64,000 nt of DNA from an uncultured Alistipes sp. (GTDB lineage: Bacteria; Bacteroidota; Bacteroidia; Bacteroidales; Rikenellaceae). A program made the translations under genes and the position numbers. Below the pieces are notes generated by a model that ran no database searches, was not told the origin of the DNA, and saw only the letters and a program-made list of their open reading frames with translations. Shown piece after piece: positions 27,184-35,771 of the stretch. Position 1 is the first letter of the stretch; every line of letters begins with the position of its first letter. Where the stretch lies: NCBI GenBank assembly GCA_949288735.1, contig CASELE010000006.1:1-64000 (forward strand), given 5' to 3'.

Positions 27184-27201
27184 CACTTCCGGCGGCAAAG
27201 A

Positions 27202-27240
27202 GAGGGGAGGGGCACCCGTCGGGTGCCCCTCCCCTTGTGC
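27202..27240 (+). terminator. Terminator of asd
   Basis: AGGGGAGGGGCACCC, loop GTC, GGGTGCCCCTCCCCT: a perfect 15-bp stem followed by TTG. It lies between convergent asd and tnaA and could serve both strands. Confidence 0.8.
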
Positions 27241-27265
27241 TGCTCCCCGTGCGGGAGCGGTTGCG

Positions 27266-28648
27266 TCAGCGCTTCACGGGCTCCAGCTCCACGGTGAAGT
27301 GGCGCAGGATGGGAGCCTCGAAGGTGATGCGGTAGCCCGAGGTGATGGACTCGCGGCGCTCGTAGATGTTGCGGCAGGCGGCGGCGATCACGCGGATGTG
27401 GTTGTCCGTGTAGACACGGCGCGGGATGGCCAGACGCAGCAACTCCAGCTTCGGATAGCGGTTCTCGTGGGTCTCGGGGTCGCGGTCGGCGAGAATCGAG
27501 CCTATCTCCACGCCGCGGATGCCCGCCTCGAGGTAGAGCTCGATGCCGAGCGTCTGGGCGATGAACTCCTCCTTCGGCAGGTTGGGGAGAATCTTCTTGG
27601 CGTCGACGAAGATGGCGTGGCCGCCGGCGGGGCGCTGGTAGGGTACGCCGTACTCGTCGAGCAGGTCGCCCAGCAGCTTCACCTGACGGATGCGGGCGTC
27701 GAGCTGCGCATACTCCGTATTCTCGTCCAGACCCACGGCCAGGGCATCCATGTCGCGGCCCGACATGCCGCCGTAGGTGATGTAGCCCTCGAACATGATG
27801 TTGAACATCATCGCCTTGCGGAAGAGCTCCTCGGAGCGCATGGCCACGAAGCCGCCCATGTTCACCACGCCGTCCTTCTTGGCCGAGATGGTCATGATGT
27901 CGGCATAGGTGTAGATTTCGCGTACGATCTCCTTGATCGACTTGTCGGCGTAGCCCTCCTCACGGTTCTTGATGAAGTAGGCATTCTCGGCGAAGCGGGC
28001 CGAGTCGAGGAGCATCGGGACGCCGTAGCGGCGGCAGAGCTCGGCCGTCTCGCGGATGTTGCGCATCGATACGGGCTGGCCGCCGGCCGTGTTGTTGGTG
28101 ATGGTGAGCACCACGCAGGGCACCTTCTCGCGGGGGTTCTCCTTGAGCACCTTCTCCAGCTTGCCCAGGTCCATCTCGCCCTTGAAGGGGATCTCGAGCT
28201 GGGTGTCGGAGGCTGCGTCGATCGTGCAGTCCACGGCGTGGCACTTGCGGAACTCGATGTGGCCCTTCGTGGTGTCGAAGTGCGAGTTGCCCGGCACGAT
28301 GTCGCCCTCCTTCAGCAGGGCCGAGAAGATGACGTTCTCGGCGGCGCGGCCCTGGTGCGTGGGCAGGAAGTAGGGCATTCCGAAGATGCGGGAGATGGTC
28401 TCCTTCAGGCGGAAGTAGGAGGAGGCGCCGGCGTAGCTCTCGTCGCCCATCATCATGGCGGCCCACTGGCGGTCGCTCATCGAGCCCGTGCCCGAGTCGG
28501 TCAGAAGGTCGATGAGCACCTGGTCGCTGCGCAGCTTGAAGAGGTTGTACTTCGCCTCGCGGATCCACTCTTCGCGCTCGGCGCGGGTCGAGGTGCGGAT
28601 GGGCTCCGTCATCTTGATCTTGTAGGGTTCGGCATACGGTAGTTCCAT
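27266..28648 (-). CDS. tnaA: Tryptophanase (or close tyrosine phenol-lyase relative)
   Basis: A 460-residue PLP beta-eliminating lyase that would turn tryptophan into indole, pyruvate and ammonia. The PLP lysine lies in SAKKDG (Lys257/258). DSARFAENAYFIK and THQGRAAEN are conserved in both lyases. Two specificity positions conflict: FDTTKGH carries the Asp typical of tryptophanases (Thr in tyrosine phenol-lyases), while GMSGRDMDAL has the Arg found in tyrosine phenol-lyases. The whole sequence is nearest to Bacteroides tryptophanases as I remember them. The start at 28648 gives MELPYAEPYKIKM. A consensus promoter leaves a leader of only about 42 nt, with no room for a TnaC-type leader peptide. 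Confidence 0.88.
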   Translation of the reverse strand: MELPYAEPYKIKMTEPIRTSTRAEREEWIREAKYNLFKLRSDQVLIDLLTDSGTGSMSDRQWAAMMMGDESYAGASSYFRLKETISRIFGMPYFLPTHQGRAAENVIFSALLKEGDIVPGNSHFDTTKGHIEFRKCHAVDCTIDAASDTQLEIPFKGEMDLGKLEKVLKENPREKVPCVVLTITNNTAGGQPVSMRNIRETAELCRRYGVPMLLDSARFAENAYFIKNREEGYADKSIKEIVREIYTYADIMTISAKKDGVVNMGGFVAMRSEELFRKAMMFNIMFEGYITYGGMSGRDMDALAVGLDENTEYAQLDARIRQVKLLGDLLDEYGVPYQRPAGGHAIFVDAKKILPNLPKEEFIAQTLGIELYLEAGIRGVEIGSILADRDPETHENRYPKLELLRLAIPRRVYTDNHIRVIAAACRNIYERRESITSGYRITFEAPILRHFTVELEPVKR

Positions 28649-28695
28649 GGTGCAATAAATTTTAGGTGTTATTGGAATAACGGTTCGCAATCGTT

Positions 28696-28726
28696 CAAAT
28701 GTACGGCTTTTTTTCCGTTCCGCAAA
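28696..28726 (-). promoter_or_regulatory. Bacteroidetes consensus promoter for tnaA
   Basis: Minus-strand TTTG (28723-28726), 19 nt, TACATTTG (28696-28703). The leader is about 42 nt. Confidence 0.8.
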
Positions 28727-28740
28727 ACGGACGAAGGTAT

Positions 28741-28748
28741 TATATTTG
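28741..28748 (+). promoter_or_regulatory. -7 box for sodB
   Basis: TATATTTG matches TAnnTTTG. The -33 region here is TTCCG rather than TTTG. It is divergent from the tnaA promoter, whose -33 box ends 15 nt away. Confidence 0.55.
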
Positions 28749-28823
28749 CAAAAGAAACGGCGGCTTCGCCGCGGCCGGCTTTTCCGCGCCGCGGTGACGG
28801 AGCCGCGAAAAAGCGAGCAGACC

Positions 28824-29435
28824 ATGACGAAGGAAAAAGAGCGGGCGGCGGGCTACCCCGTGAAGGAGCTCCCCTATGCCCACGGGGCGCTGGCGCCCCA
28901 CATCTCGGAGGAGACGATGCGTTACCACCACGATCTCCACTATGCGGGCTACGTGGCCCGGGTGAATGAACTGACGGCCGGTACCCCCTTTGCCGGACGC
29001 CCCCTCGGGGAGCTGGTCACCGGGGCCGACGGCGTGCTCCTCAACCAGGCGGCGCAGGCCTGGAACCACGAATTCTACTTCGAGGCCCTCGCTCCGGATC
29101 CGAGCCGCGAGCCCTCCGGGGCGCTGGCCGAGGCCGTCGTGCGCGACTTCGGTTCGGCCGACGCCCTGCGCGGGGCGATGACGCGTGCGGCCGTCGCCCT
29201 CTTCGGTTCGGGCTGGGTGTGGCTCGCCGCCGACGCCGGCGGCGGCCTCGTGATCCGCAGCGAGTCCAATGCGGGCAACCCCATGCGCGAGGGGCTCGTG
29301 CCGCTGCTCTGCATCGACGTGTGGGAGCACGCCTACTACATCGACCACCGCAACCGCCGTGCCGATGCGGTCGCGGCCTTCTGGCACCTGGTCGACTGGG
29401 AGCGGGTCGGAAGGCGCTACGCCGCGGCGCGGTGA
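28824..29435 (+). CDS. sodB: Superoxide dismutase, Fe type
   Basis: A 203-residue cytoplasmic dismutase protecting an anaerobe during oxygen exposure. All four metal ligands are visible and spaced as in E. coli SodB: His26 (APHIS), His82 (AWNHEF), Asp165 and His169 (DVWEHAYYID). Gln78 in AAQAWNH is the iron-type outer-sphere glutamine position, and FGSGWVWL is conserved. The ATG at 28824 gives the usual family start. The gene is divergent from tnaA and followed by a terminator. Confidence 0.95.
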   Translation: MTKEKERAAGYPVKELPYAHGALAPHISEETMRYHHDLHYAGYVARVNELTAGTPFAGRPLGELVTGADGVLLNQAAQAWNHEFYFEALAPDPSREPSGALAEAVVRDFGSADALRGAMTRAAVALFGSGWVWLAADAGGGLVIRSESNAGNPMREGLVPLLCIDVWEHAYYIDHRNRRADAVAAFWHLVDWERVGRRYAAAR

Positions 29436-29456
29436 ACCGCGCGCCGCATGCGACAA

Positions 29457-29487
29457 GGGGGCGGAGCCACAAGGCTCCGCCCCCTTT
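29457..29487. terminator. Hairpin between sodB and DPP-IV
   Basis: GGGGCGGAGCC, loop ACAA, GGCTCCGCCCC, then CTTTCG. Convergent position; it may end both transcripts. Confidence 0.75.
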
Positions 29488-29512
29488 CGCCGTCCTCCGG
29501 ACGTGCCGGCCG

Positions 29513-31636
29513 TCAGAGGTGCTCGATGGTGTACTCCACCAGCTTCTGACGCACGTTGCGCGTGTCGTCGGGCATCATCGAGTGGTTCTGGTCGGGGTAT
29601 ACCATCATGTCGTACTGCTTGCCGCAGCGGTTGAGGGCGCGGGCCATCTCCATCGAATTCTGGAAGTGGACGTTGTCATCGGCCGTGCCGTGGACGATGA
29701 GCAGCTTCGTCTTCGTGTCGTCGAGCAGTCCGGCCATGCATACGGGCGAGTTGTCGTCGTATCCCGCGGGGTTATCCTGCGGCAGTCCGTTGTATATCTC
29801 GGTGTAGATGGTGTCGTAGTAGCGCCATGAGGTGACGGGGGCCACGGCGATCGCCAGCTTGAAGAGCCCCTCGCCCTTCAGGGCGCAGCCCAGAGCCATG
29901 AAGCCGCCGTAGGACCAGCCGTAGATGCCCAGACGTCCGGCGTCGGCCCACGACTGGCGCGTGATCCAGCGGGCCACCGAGAGCTGGTCCTCCACCTCGA
30001 GACGGCCGAGCTGTCCGTAGGTGCACTTCTTGAACTCCTCGCCGCGGAATCCGGTGCCGCGGCCGTCGGCGCAGACCACCACGTAGCCGGCGTCGGCCAG
30101 CGCATCCTCCCAGTCGAGCGACCAGCGGTCGGCCACCTGCTGCGAGCCCGGGCCCGAATACTGGGTCATGAGCACGGGGTAGCGCTTCGAGGGGTCGAAG
30201 CCGCGCGGCCGCAGGATCCAGCCGTTGAGCGTGTCGCCCCGTTCGGTCGGGATGCGGACGAACTCCTTCACGGGCCGCTGCGTGGCGGCCAGCTCGGCGC
30301 GCAGCGCCTCGCTCGTGCGGAGCGTGCGGAGCAGCCTGCCCTCGCCCGTGCGTACCTCGACGCGGTTGGGCGTCGAAGCGTCGGAACGGGTCGAGATGTA
30401 GTACTTCATGCCGCGGCTCGGGGCGATCGTGTAGTAGCCATCGCCGTCGGTGAGGCGGCGCTTGCGGCGGCCGTCGAGGCCGATGCTGTAGAGGTCGCGG
30501 CGCAAGGGCGACGACTCGGTCGAGAGGTAGTAGATGCGCTTGCCGGTGACGGCCGCCACCTCGGTCACCTCCCAGTCGCCCGAGGTGATGGCGTGCAGCC
30601 GACCCTTTGCGATGCTGTGCAGGTAGAGGTGCATGCGCCCGGCGGTGGTCTCCTCGCGCACGACGAAGCGGTCGCCGTCGATGAAGGTGACCGTCCCGGC
30701 GTTCATCCGCTCCACGTAGCGGGGCGAGCGTTCGTCGTAGATGACGCGCTGCGTGCCGTCTTCGGCGCAGAGCACTACCTCGAAGCGGTTCTGGAGCCGG
30801 TTGACGCGGTAGTAGTAGAGGGCGCCGTCGGGCGTCCATCCCAGGTGGGGGATGTACTGGTCGCTCTCCGTCCCCGTGTCGATGCGGGTGCGGGTGCCGC
30901 TCTCTATGTCGTGGAGCCACAGCTCGACAGTCGAGTTGCGCTCGCCGGCCTTGGGATACTTGAAGGTGTAGGGCCGGTTGTAGAGGGTGCCGTCGAAGCG
31001 CATCATCTCGAAGACGGGCACCTCGCTCTCGTCGAAGCGCAGATAGGCGATGCGGCGGCTGTCGGGCGAGAAGGCATAGGCCTTCGTGAAGCCGTACTCC
31101 TCCTCGTAGACCCAGTCGGTCGTGCCGTTGATGATGCGGTTCCATTCGCCGTCCTTCGTGATCTGGCGCGCGCCGCGGCTCTCGGTCGAGTAGAGCCACA
31201 GGTTGTTGCCTGCCGAGAAGGCTATCCAGCGGCCGTCGGGCGAAAAGGAGGCGTCGCGCGTACCCTCGATGCCGAGCATGACGGGGTGTATGCCCGAGGC
31301 GTCGGCCAGGTGGTAGCGCGTCGTGTAGGAGTGGCGGTAGATGGGCTCGGACCCTTCGGCCAGGAGCACCGACTGCTCGTCGGGCGAGAGGAGGTAGTCG
31401 GTCAGGCGGAACCCTTCGGGCAGCCCGACGAGGGTTTCGCCCTCGCCGCCGGCGTAGGAGTATCTGCGGATGGCCCCCTCCTCCACGACGGTGTAGTGGG
31501 TGCCGTCGTTCATGGAGCGGATGCCGCGTACGGTTTCGTTCATCGACCGCAGGCGCACGATTTCGTCGTAGCTCTGGGCGCTGGCGGCCGTCGCGAAGGC
31601 TGCAAGGGCCGCGAAGGTGAAGAGAATGCGTTTCAT
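29513..31636 (-). CDS. Dipeptidyl peptidase IV (S9B), secreted
   Basis: A 707-residue serine exopeptidase that removes Xaa-Pro dipeptides. The N-terminus is a clear signal peptide (MKRILFTFAALAAFATAASA), placing it in the periplasm or outer envelope. DWVYEEEYGF (about residue 165) is the double-glutamate motif that holds the substrate amino terminus in DPP-IV. The nucleophile is Ser575 in GWSYGGFMAL; the acid is in HGTADDNV and the base is His685 in QNHSMMP. A propeller domain covers roughly 40-440. Length is typical of Porphyromonas-like enzymes. It complements the prolyl oligopeptidase and M6 protease in this window. Confidence 0.94.
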   Translation of the reverse strand: MKRILFTFAALAAFATAASAQSYDEIVRLRSMNETVRGIRSMNDGTHYTVVEEGAIRRYSYAGGEGETLVGLPEGFRLTDYLLSPDEQSVLLAEGSEPIYRHSYTTRYHLADASGIHPVMLGIEGTRDASFSPDGRWIAFSAGNNLWLYSTESRGARQITKDGEWNRIINGTTDWVYEEEYGFTKAYAFSPDSRRIAYLRFDESEVPVFEMMRFDGTLYNRPYTFKYPKAGERNSTVELWLHDIESGTRTRIDTGTESDQYIPHLGWTPDGALYYYRVNRLQNRFEVVLCAEDGTQRVIYDERSPRYVERMNAGTVTFIDGDRFVVREETTAGRMHLYLHSIAKGRLHAITSGDWEVTEVAAVTGKRIYYLSTESSPLRRDLYSIGLDGRRKRRLTDGDGYYTIAPSRGMKYYISTRSDASTPNRVEVRTGEGRLLRTLRTSEALRAELAATQRPVKEFVRIPTERGDTLNGWILRPRGFDPSKRYPVLMTQYSGPGSQQVADRWSLDWEDALADAGYVVVCADGRGTGFRGEEFKKCTYGQLGRLEVEDQLSVARWITRQSWADAGRLGIYGWSYGGFMALGCALKGEGLFKLAIAVAPVTSWRYYDTIYTEIYNGLPQDNPAGYDDNSPVCMAGLLDDTKTKLLIVHGTADDNVHFQNSMEMARALNRCGKQYDMMVYPDQNHSMMPDDTRNVRQKLVEYTIEHL

Positions 31637-31655
31637 GTCGGTGTGGTGTCGTGTG

Positions 31656-32342
31656 TCAGATGTCGTCGGTCTCGAATTCGTAGCCGAGACGCTTGCCCGT
31701 CACGAATTTCGAATTGTCGAGTTTGGTGTTGAACTGGTCTACCGTGACCCGTTTGTTGAGGTCGTACGAGGGGACCAGCAGGTCGAAGTCGAGGGCGTAG
31801 CCGATGGCCGATTCGAGAATCTCGCGCAGCCGGTCGTGCCCGATTTCGGCCGAGCCGAAGCGTTCGGCGCGGACACCGCACTGGCGCTTCCCCTCGACGA
31901 AGTAGCACCGCTCGCGGTTGATGAAGATGCGGCCGATGAGGTACCCCTCGTCGGCGTTGCGGTTGAAGCGCAGCGAGTCGGAGAGGAAGTTGTAGATGTT
32001 CACGATGCCGCAGTAGGAGTTGTTGCGGTCAGCCTTCACGTAGGGGGTCTGCCAGACGGCGTGGCCGCGCGGGAACTCGAAGACGTCGGTGTGCATCTGG
32101 AAGATGAGCAGGTCGCTGGCGATCTGCATCTGGGCTTCGAACTTGCCGCGGTCGCGGTATTCGAGCCGCACGCGGCGGTCGAGCTTGCCGTCGAGTTCGT
32201 CGTCGAGTTCGGAGGCCATCTCGAGCAGCGTCTCCTTCAGCTCGTTGAAGGCGGCGAAGGTGCTGTCGAAGACCTGTTGCTTGAGTGTCGACTTGCGGAT
32301 GATTGCGTCGAGGATCTCGCTCCTCAGGGGGGTTGGTTCCAT
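31656..32342 (-). CDS. Conserved hypothetical protein (Bacteroidales)
   Basis: A 228-residue protein without signal or membrane segment. The first 60 residues are helical with an acidic, coiled-coil-like stretch (ELDDELDGKLDRR). The middle is well-ordered mixed alpha/beta sequence: DLLIFQMHTDVFEFPRGH, then NSYCGIVNIYNFLSDSLRFNRNADEGYLIGRIFINRE and a final segment with SYDLNKRVTVDQFNTKLDNSKFVTGKRLGYEFE. I do not recognise a family. It lies between DPP-IV (19 nt) and the glucosaminidase gene (26 nt) on the same strand, so the three may form one unit. Confidence 0.75.
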   Translation of the reverse strand: MEPTPLRSEILDAIIRKSTLKQQVFDSTFAAFNELKETLLEMASELDDELDGKLDRRVRLEYRDRGKFEAQMQIASDLLIFQMHTDVFEFPRGHAVWQTPYVKADRNNSYCGIVNIYNFLSDSLRFNRNADEGYLIGRIFINRERCYFVEGKRQCGVRAERFGSAEIGHDRLREILESAIGYALDFDLLVPSYDLNKRVTVDQFNTKLDNSKFVTGKRLGYEFETDDI

Positions 32343-32368
32343 CTCTCTGTTGTCGTATGCTTTGTCTG

Positions 32369-33376
32369 TCAGCGGATGCGTACATGGGCGCCCGTCTCGA
32401 ACTCCTCGCCGCGGCGGATGCGGTTGAGCCTCTCGACCGAGCGGGTGCGCAGCGCGTAGGACTGCCCGACGGAGTAGGCCGTCTCGCCTTCGCGGGCGAC
32501 GTGGTACCGGGTGTCGCCCTCCCAGCGGCGGCGCTTGCGCTCGATGTAGATGGCCTCGCCCGCGATGGGCTGCACGTCGCCCCGCAGGTCGTTGAAGCGG
32601 CGCAGGTTGCCGGGCGCCAGGCGGAAGAGCTCTCCGATGCGCTCGAAGGTGTCGCCCTCGCGGGCGAGGATATAGTGTACGCCGTTGGTCATGTAGACGT
32701 TGTAGCCGCAGTGGGCGTTGATTGTCACGCGGTAGTCGTCGGGGTCGATGCCCGCCCCGGCGGCTGCGGGACGCCCGGCGGTATTCTCCGCGACGAAGCC
32801 CGCGAGCGGATCGGAACTTCGGCGCGCCGCGGCGTAGAGCCGCAGCCCGTCTTCGCGGTCGAGCAGGTAGAGCCGGTTCTCCTCGATGATGCGCACGAGC
32901 CGCTGCGCGTAGTCGGGAGCCGTGGCGTAGCCGGCGGCCTTCAGGCCGCGGGCCCAGCTGCGGTAGTCGGTGGGGGCGTAGCGGAAGAGCGAGTCGTAGC
33001 GCGGCTGCGTGTCGAGGAACTCGGCGTGGTCGCGGTACGAGGCCTCGACCGAGGGGTAGCTGCGGAAACATTCGTCGGGCGCGTCGTCGTCGTGGTAGAC
33101 GCGCGCGCCGCGCCAGTTGCGCTTGCACTTGATGCCGAAATGGTTGTTCGAGGCGCGTGCGAGCCAGCTGTTGCCCGCATCGGACTCGAGCAGTCCCTGG
33201 GCCATGGTGATGCTCGCCGGGATGCCGTAGCGCTCCATGTGGTCGACGGCGATCTGCTTGTAGCGGTCGATATACTCCTCCTTCGTCATGCGCTGCTCCT
33301 GTGCGGCGGCCCTTCCCGCGAGACAGAACGGCAGCGAGAAAACGAGAAAGGATATTGCTATTTTGTAAATGTTCAT
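32369..33376 (-). CDS. Glucosaminidase (GH73-like) with two LysM domains
   Basis: A 335-residue exported cell-wall hydrolase. A signal peptide (MNIYKIAISFLVFSLPFCLAGRAAAQ) is followed by a glucosaminidase domain: AVDHMERYGIPASITMAQGLLESDAGNSWLARASNNHFGIKC, with the catalytic Glu in LLESDAG, through RSYPSVEASYRDHAEFL and YATAPDYAQRLVRIIE. Two LysM-like repeats bind glycan: one at about 232-280 (YILAREGDTFERIGELF) and one at about 290-334 (YHVAREGETAYSVGQSYAL). It would trim or remodel peptidoglycan in the periplasm. The -7 box TACCTTTG lies on the minus strand at 33402-33409. Confidence 0.9.
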   Translation of the reverse strand: MNIYKIAISFLVFSLPFCLAGRAAAQEQRMTKEEYIDRYKQIAVDHMERYGIPASITMAQGLLESDAGNSWLARASNNHFGIKCKRNWRGARVYHDDDAPDECFRSYPSVEASYRDHAEFLDTQPRYDSLFRYAPTDYRSWARGLKAAGYATAPDYAQRLVRIIEENRLYLLDREDGLRLYAAARRSSDPLAGFVAENTAGRPAAAGAGIDPDDYRVTINAHCGYNVYMTNGVHYILAREGDTFERIGELFRLAPGNLRRFNDLRGDVQPIAGEAIYIERKRRRWEGDTRYHVAREGETAYSVGQSYALRTRSVERLNRIRRGEEFETGAHVRIR

Positions 33377-33447
33377 TAACTTTGTTCGACCTTAAGGTAT
33401 ACAAAGGTACGGTTTTCTGCGGAAAATACAACTAAAAAGGCAGCGCT

Positions 33448-34053
33448 ATGTTTACCGAAAAAGCCAACGAGATCTTCAACCGGGTCATCGCCGACTACCA
33501 CCGTCACGACGATGTGGACCGTCCCGAGGCCAATCCCTACGCCGGAGGGTCCATGGAGCAACTGCTCTACCGCAAGTGCTGGATCGATACCGTGCAGTGG
33601 CATCTGGAGGATATCATCCGCGACCCCGACATCGATCCTGTCCGGGCACTGGAAATCAAACGACGCATCGACCGCTCCAACCAGGAGCGCACGGATATGG
33701 TCGAGCACATCGACGCGCTGCTCGCCGACCGCTACCGCGACGTGGAGGTCCGCTCCGACGCCCGCATCAACACCGAGACCCCGGCGTGGGCCATCGACCG
33801 CCTCTCGATTCTGGCGCTGAAAATCTACCACATGGCCCGCGAGACCGAACGGACCGACGTGGACGCCGCCCATCTGGAGGCCTGTCGCCGCAAGCTCGAC
33901 GTGCTCGTCTCGCAGCAGAGCGACCTTTCGACGGCTATCGAGGAGCTCTTCGAGGACATCGCCGCCGGACGGCGCTACATGAAGACCTACCGCCAGATGA
34001 AGATGTACAACGACCCGGCGCTCAACCCCGTGCTCTATGCCCGGAAAAAGTAG
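33448..34053 (+). CDS. DUF4254 domain protein
   Basis: A 201-residue all-helical cytoplasmic protein matching DUF4254: YHRHDDVDRPEANPY, LLYRKCWIDTVQWHLEDIIRDPDID, EIKRRIDRSNQERTDMVEHIDALL, NTETPAWAIDRLSILALKIYHM, and AGRRYMKTYRQMKMYNDPALNPVLY. The function of the family is not known, but it regularly sits beside a GT9 glycosyltransferase, as here: the GT9 frame begins 17 bases before this gene ends. A role in lipopolysaccharide or lipooligosaccharide core assembly is inferred from that pairing. Confidence 0.88.
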   Translation: MFTEKANEIFNRVIADYHRHDDVDRPEANPYAGGSMEQLLYRKCWIDTVQWHLEDIIRDPDIDPVRALEIKRRIDRSNQERTDMVEHIDALLADRYRDVEVRSDARINTETPAWAIDRLSILALKIYHMARETERTDVDAAHLEACRRKLDVLVSQQSDLSTAIEELFEDIAAGRRYMKTYRQMKMYNDPALNPVLYARKK

Positions 34054-35077
34054 GGCGCTGCCCCGTCACCTGCTTGTCGTGCGCACGTCGGCCATGGGCG
34101 ACGTGGCGATGCTGGCGCATGCGCTGCGCGCGCTCAAGGCCGCCTATCCCGGACTGAAAATCACGGTGGCTACGCGTCCGCTTTTCCGCCCCTTCTTCGC
34201 GGGACTCGGGGTCGATATCCTCGACGTGAACACCCAGGGCGAGCACCGCACGCTGCGCAGCATGTTCGTCCTTGCGCGCCGCATCGGCGAGCTGGGTATC
34301 GATGCCGTCGCCGACGTGCACGACGTCTGGCGCACGAAGTGCCTGCGCTTCGCCGCGCGACTGCACGGGGTGCGGACGTCGCACATCGACAAGGGCCACA
34401 TCGAGAAGTGGATGCGGCTGAAGAGCGGCGGCGCGACCTGCGCCGCACCGCTCCGCCATACGGTGATACGCTACTGCGACGCCCTGCGCCGGCTGGGGTT
34501 CCGCTTCGACGACCCGGAACCCGCCGTCCGCGCCGTGCGCCCCAACCCCATGGGTGAGAAGCGGGGCGTGTGGCTCGGCTTCGCCCCCTTCTCGGCCCAG
34601 CGGGGCAAGACCTATCCCCGCGACGAGGCGTGCGAGGCGGTGCGGCTGCTGAGCGCCCGCTGCGAGCGCCTCTTCGTCCATGGCGGCGGGGGTGCCGAGC
34701 TGGAGTTCGCGCGGGAGATGGAGCGGCGCCATCCCAACGTGACGGCCGTGCACGGCTCTCTGGATCTCGGGGCCGAGATGGACCTCATCGCCCACGAGGA
34801 TTGCGTGGTCTCGATGGATTCGCTCGTCATGCACCTCGCCTCGCTCGTGGCGACTCCCGTGGTCTCGGTCTGGGGCGCGACCCATCCCTCGCTCGGCTAC
34901 ATCGGCTACGGTATCGATCCCGAGGGGGTGCTGCAGGTCGACATGCCGTGCCGTCCCTGTTCGGTCTATGGCAAGAAGGAGTGCCGCTACGGCGACTGCC
35001 GCTGCATCCGCGCCGTGACGCCGCGGATGATCGCCGACCGCGTGGAGCGTATGGTGGCGAAGCACGCCTCGAGATAA
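34037..35077 (+). CDS. Glycosyltransferase family 9 (heptosyltransferase-like)
   Basis: A 346-residue GT-B enzyme that adds heptose or a related sugar to the lipid A-core on the cytoplasmic side of the inner membrane. It opens with HLLVVRTSAMGDVAMLAHALRALKAAYPGLKITVAT, the GT9 N-terminal acceptor site. The donor side shows VWLGFAPFSAQRGKTYPRDEACEAVRLL, AVHGSLDLGAEMDLIAHEDCVVSMDSLVMHLASLVATPVVSVWGATHP, with the conserved D-S-hydrophobic-MHLA block. The C-terminus is Cys-rich (CRPCSVYGKKECRYGDCRC). It overlaps DUF4254 by 17 nt and is followed by a terminator. Confidence 0.92.
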   Translation: MPGKSRALPRHLLVVRTSAMGDVAMLAHALRALKAAYPGLKITVATRPLFRPFFAGLGVDILDVNTQGEHRTLRSMFVLARRIGELGIDAVADVHDVWRTKCLRFAARLHGVRTSHIDKGHIEKWMRLKSGGATCAAPLRHTVIRYCDALRRLGFRFDDPEPAVRAVRPNPMGEKRGVWLGFAPFSAQRGKTYPRDEACEAVRLLSARCERLFVHGGGGAELEFAREMERRHPNVTAVHGSLDLGAEMDLIAHEDCVVSMDSLVMHLASLVATPVVSVWGATHPSLGYIGYGIDPEGVLQVDMPCRPCSVYGKKECRYGDCRCIRAVTPRMIADRVERMVAKHASR

Positions 35078-35103
35078 CGGACGGAGGTCCGCCCGTAAGG
35101 CAG

Positions 35104-35141
35104 GGCCGGCCGGAGCAGTCGCTCCGGCCGGCCTCTTTTTT
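35104..35141 (+). terminator. Terminator of DUF4254-GT9 unit
   Basis: GGCCGGCCGGAGC, loop AGTC, GCTCCGGCCGGCC: a perfect 13-bp stem, then TCTTTTTT. Confidence 0.9.
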
Positions 35142-35155
35142 CGGAAGGGGCGGAA

Positions 35156-35722
35156 TCACTCCTCCGCGCGGGTGAGCACGATCTGCGTCCCTTCGAGCGT
35201 AAGGGTGGCGCGTCCCTCCGGATCGACTCCCAGTGTGGCGCGCTGTTCGAAGTCGGAAGCGGTGCCCGAGCCTTCGCTCCGGCCGCGGAGCAGCAACTCG
35301 CCCGGGGTTCCGGTACAGCTCCACTCCGTGTAGCGGAGCGTCGCCATGCGTATCGAGCCGGCGACGCCGCCCGTCTGCAGCCGGATGCCCATCGTGCTGT
35401 CGGGAGCCAGCGGGTCGGGAAGGGTCCAGTCGCCCACGGCCGCGGCGTAGGTCGAGTCGGCCTTGATGCGCAGGGCACGGGTCCCCTCTTCGAGCGGGCC
35501 GATATATTCCACTTCGACGCGGTTGCCCAGAAGCAGCCCGTAGGCTTCGCTCCGGTCGGCCTTCTCGGTCGAGAAGAGGGCCGTGCCGCTGCCGTCCTCG
35601 GCGCGGACGACGAGCGTGTGCATCGAGGCCTCCTCGATGCGGCCCGTGTAGCGTGCCGGCTCCATGGAGCACGAGGCGAGCAGGAGAGCCGGAAGAGCCA
35701 GAGGCAGAATGAATCGTTTCAT
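35156..35722 (-). CDS. Lipocalin-like lipoprotein
   Basis: A 188-residue outer-envelope lipoprotein. The start at 35722 gives MKRFILPLALPALLLASC with a canonical lipobox and Cys18. Residues 25-85 form a small beta domain (GRIEEASMHTLVVRAEDG). From about 96 on (GDWTLPDPL, TMGIRLQTGGVAGSIRMATLRYTEW, GELLLRGRSEG, TLTLEGTQIVL) it resembles the lipocalin-like lipoproteins common in Bacteroides: a start Trp and alternating strands with a conserved SIxMATLxYxxW block. The ligand is unknown. It lies between a terminator and nfnB, with 49 nt to the latter gene's end. Confidence 0.72.
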   Translation of the reverse strand: MKRFILPLALPALLLASCSMEPARYTGRIEEASMHTLVVRAEDGSGTALFSTEKADRSEAYGLLLGNRVEVEYIGPLEEGTRALRIKADSTYAAAVGDWTLPDPLAPDSTMGIRLQTGGVAGSIRMATLRYTEWSCTGTPGELLLRGRSEGSGTASDFEQRATLGVDPEGRATLTLEGTQIVLTRAEE

Positions 35723-35771
35723 GTCGTTTTCGTTTTGTGCCCCATGCCGGGGCGGTTGCATTATCGCGTAT

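Noticed and set aside
20392..27198. The minus strand stays open for about 2,270 codons opposite four genes.
   Set aside because: The product is Arg/His/Gly-rich without domains, and the plus strand carries well-recognised proteins (SUI1-like, PBP1A, Asd). Long antisense frames are expected in such GC-rich coding DNA. The same applies at 6397-9153 (plus) and 44914-47001 (plus).
27266..28690. A TnaC-like leader peptide before tnaA.
   Set aside because: The space between the predicted transcription start (about 28690) and the ATG is about 42 nt and holds no ORF with tryptophan codons.
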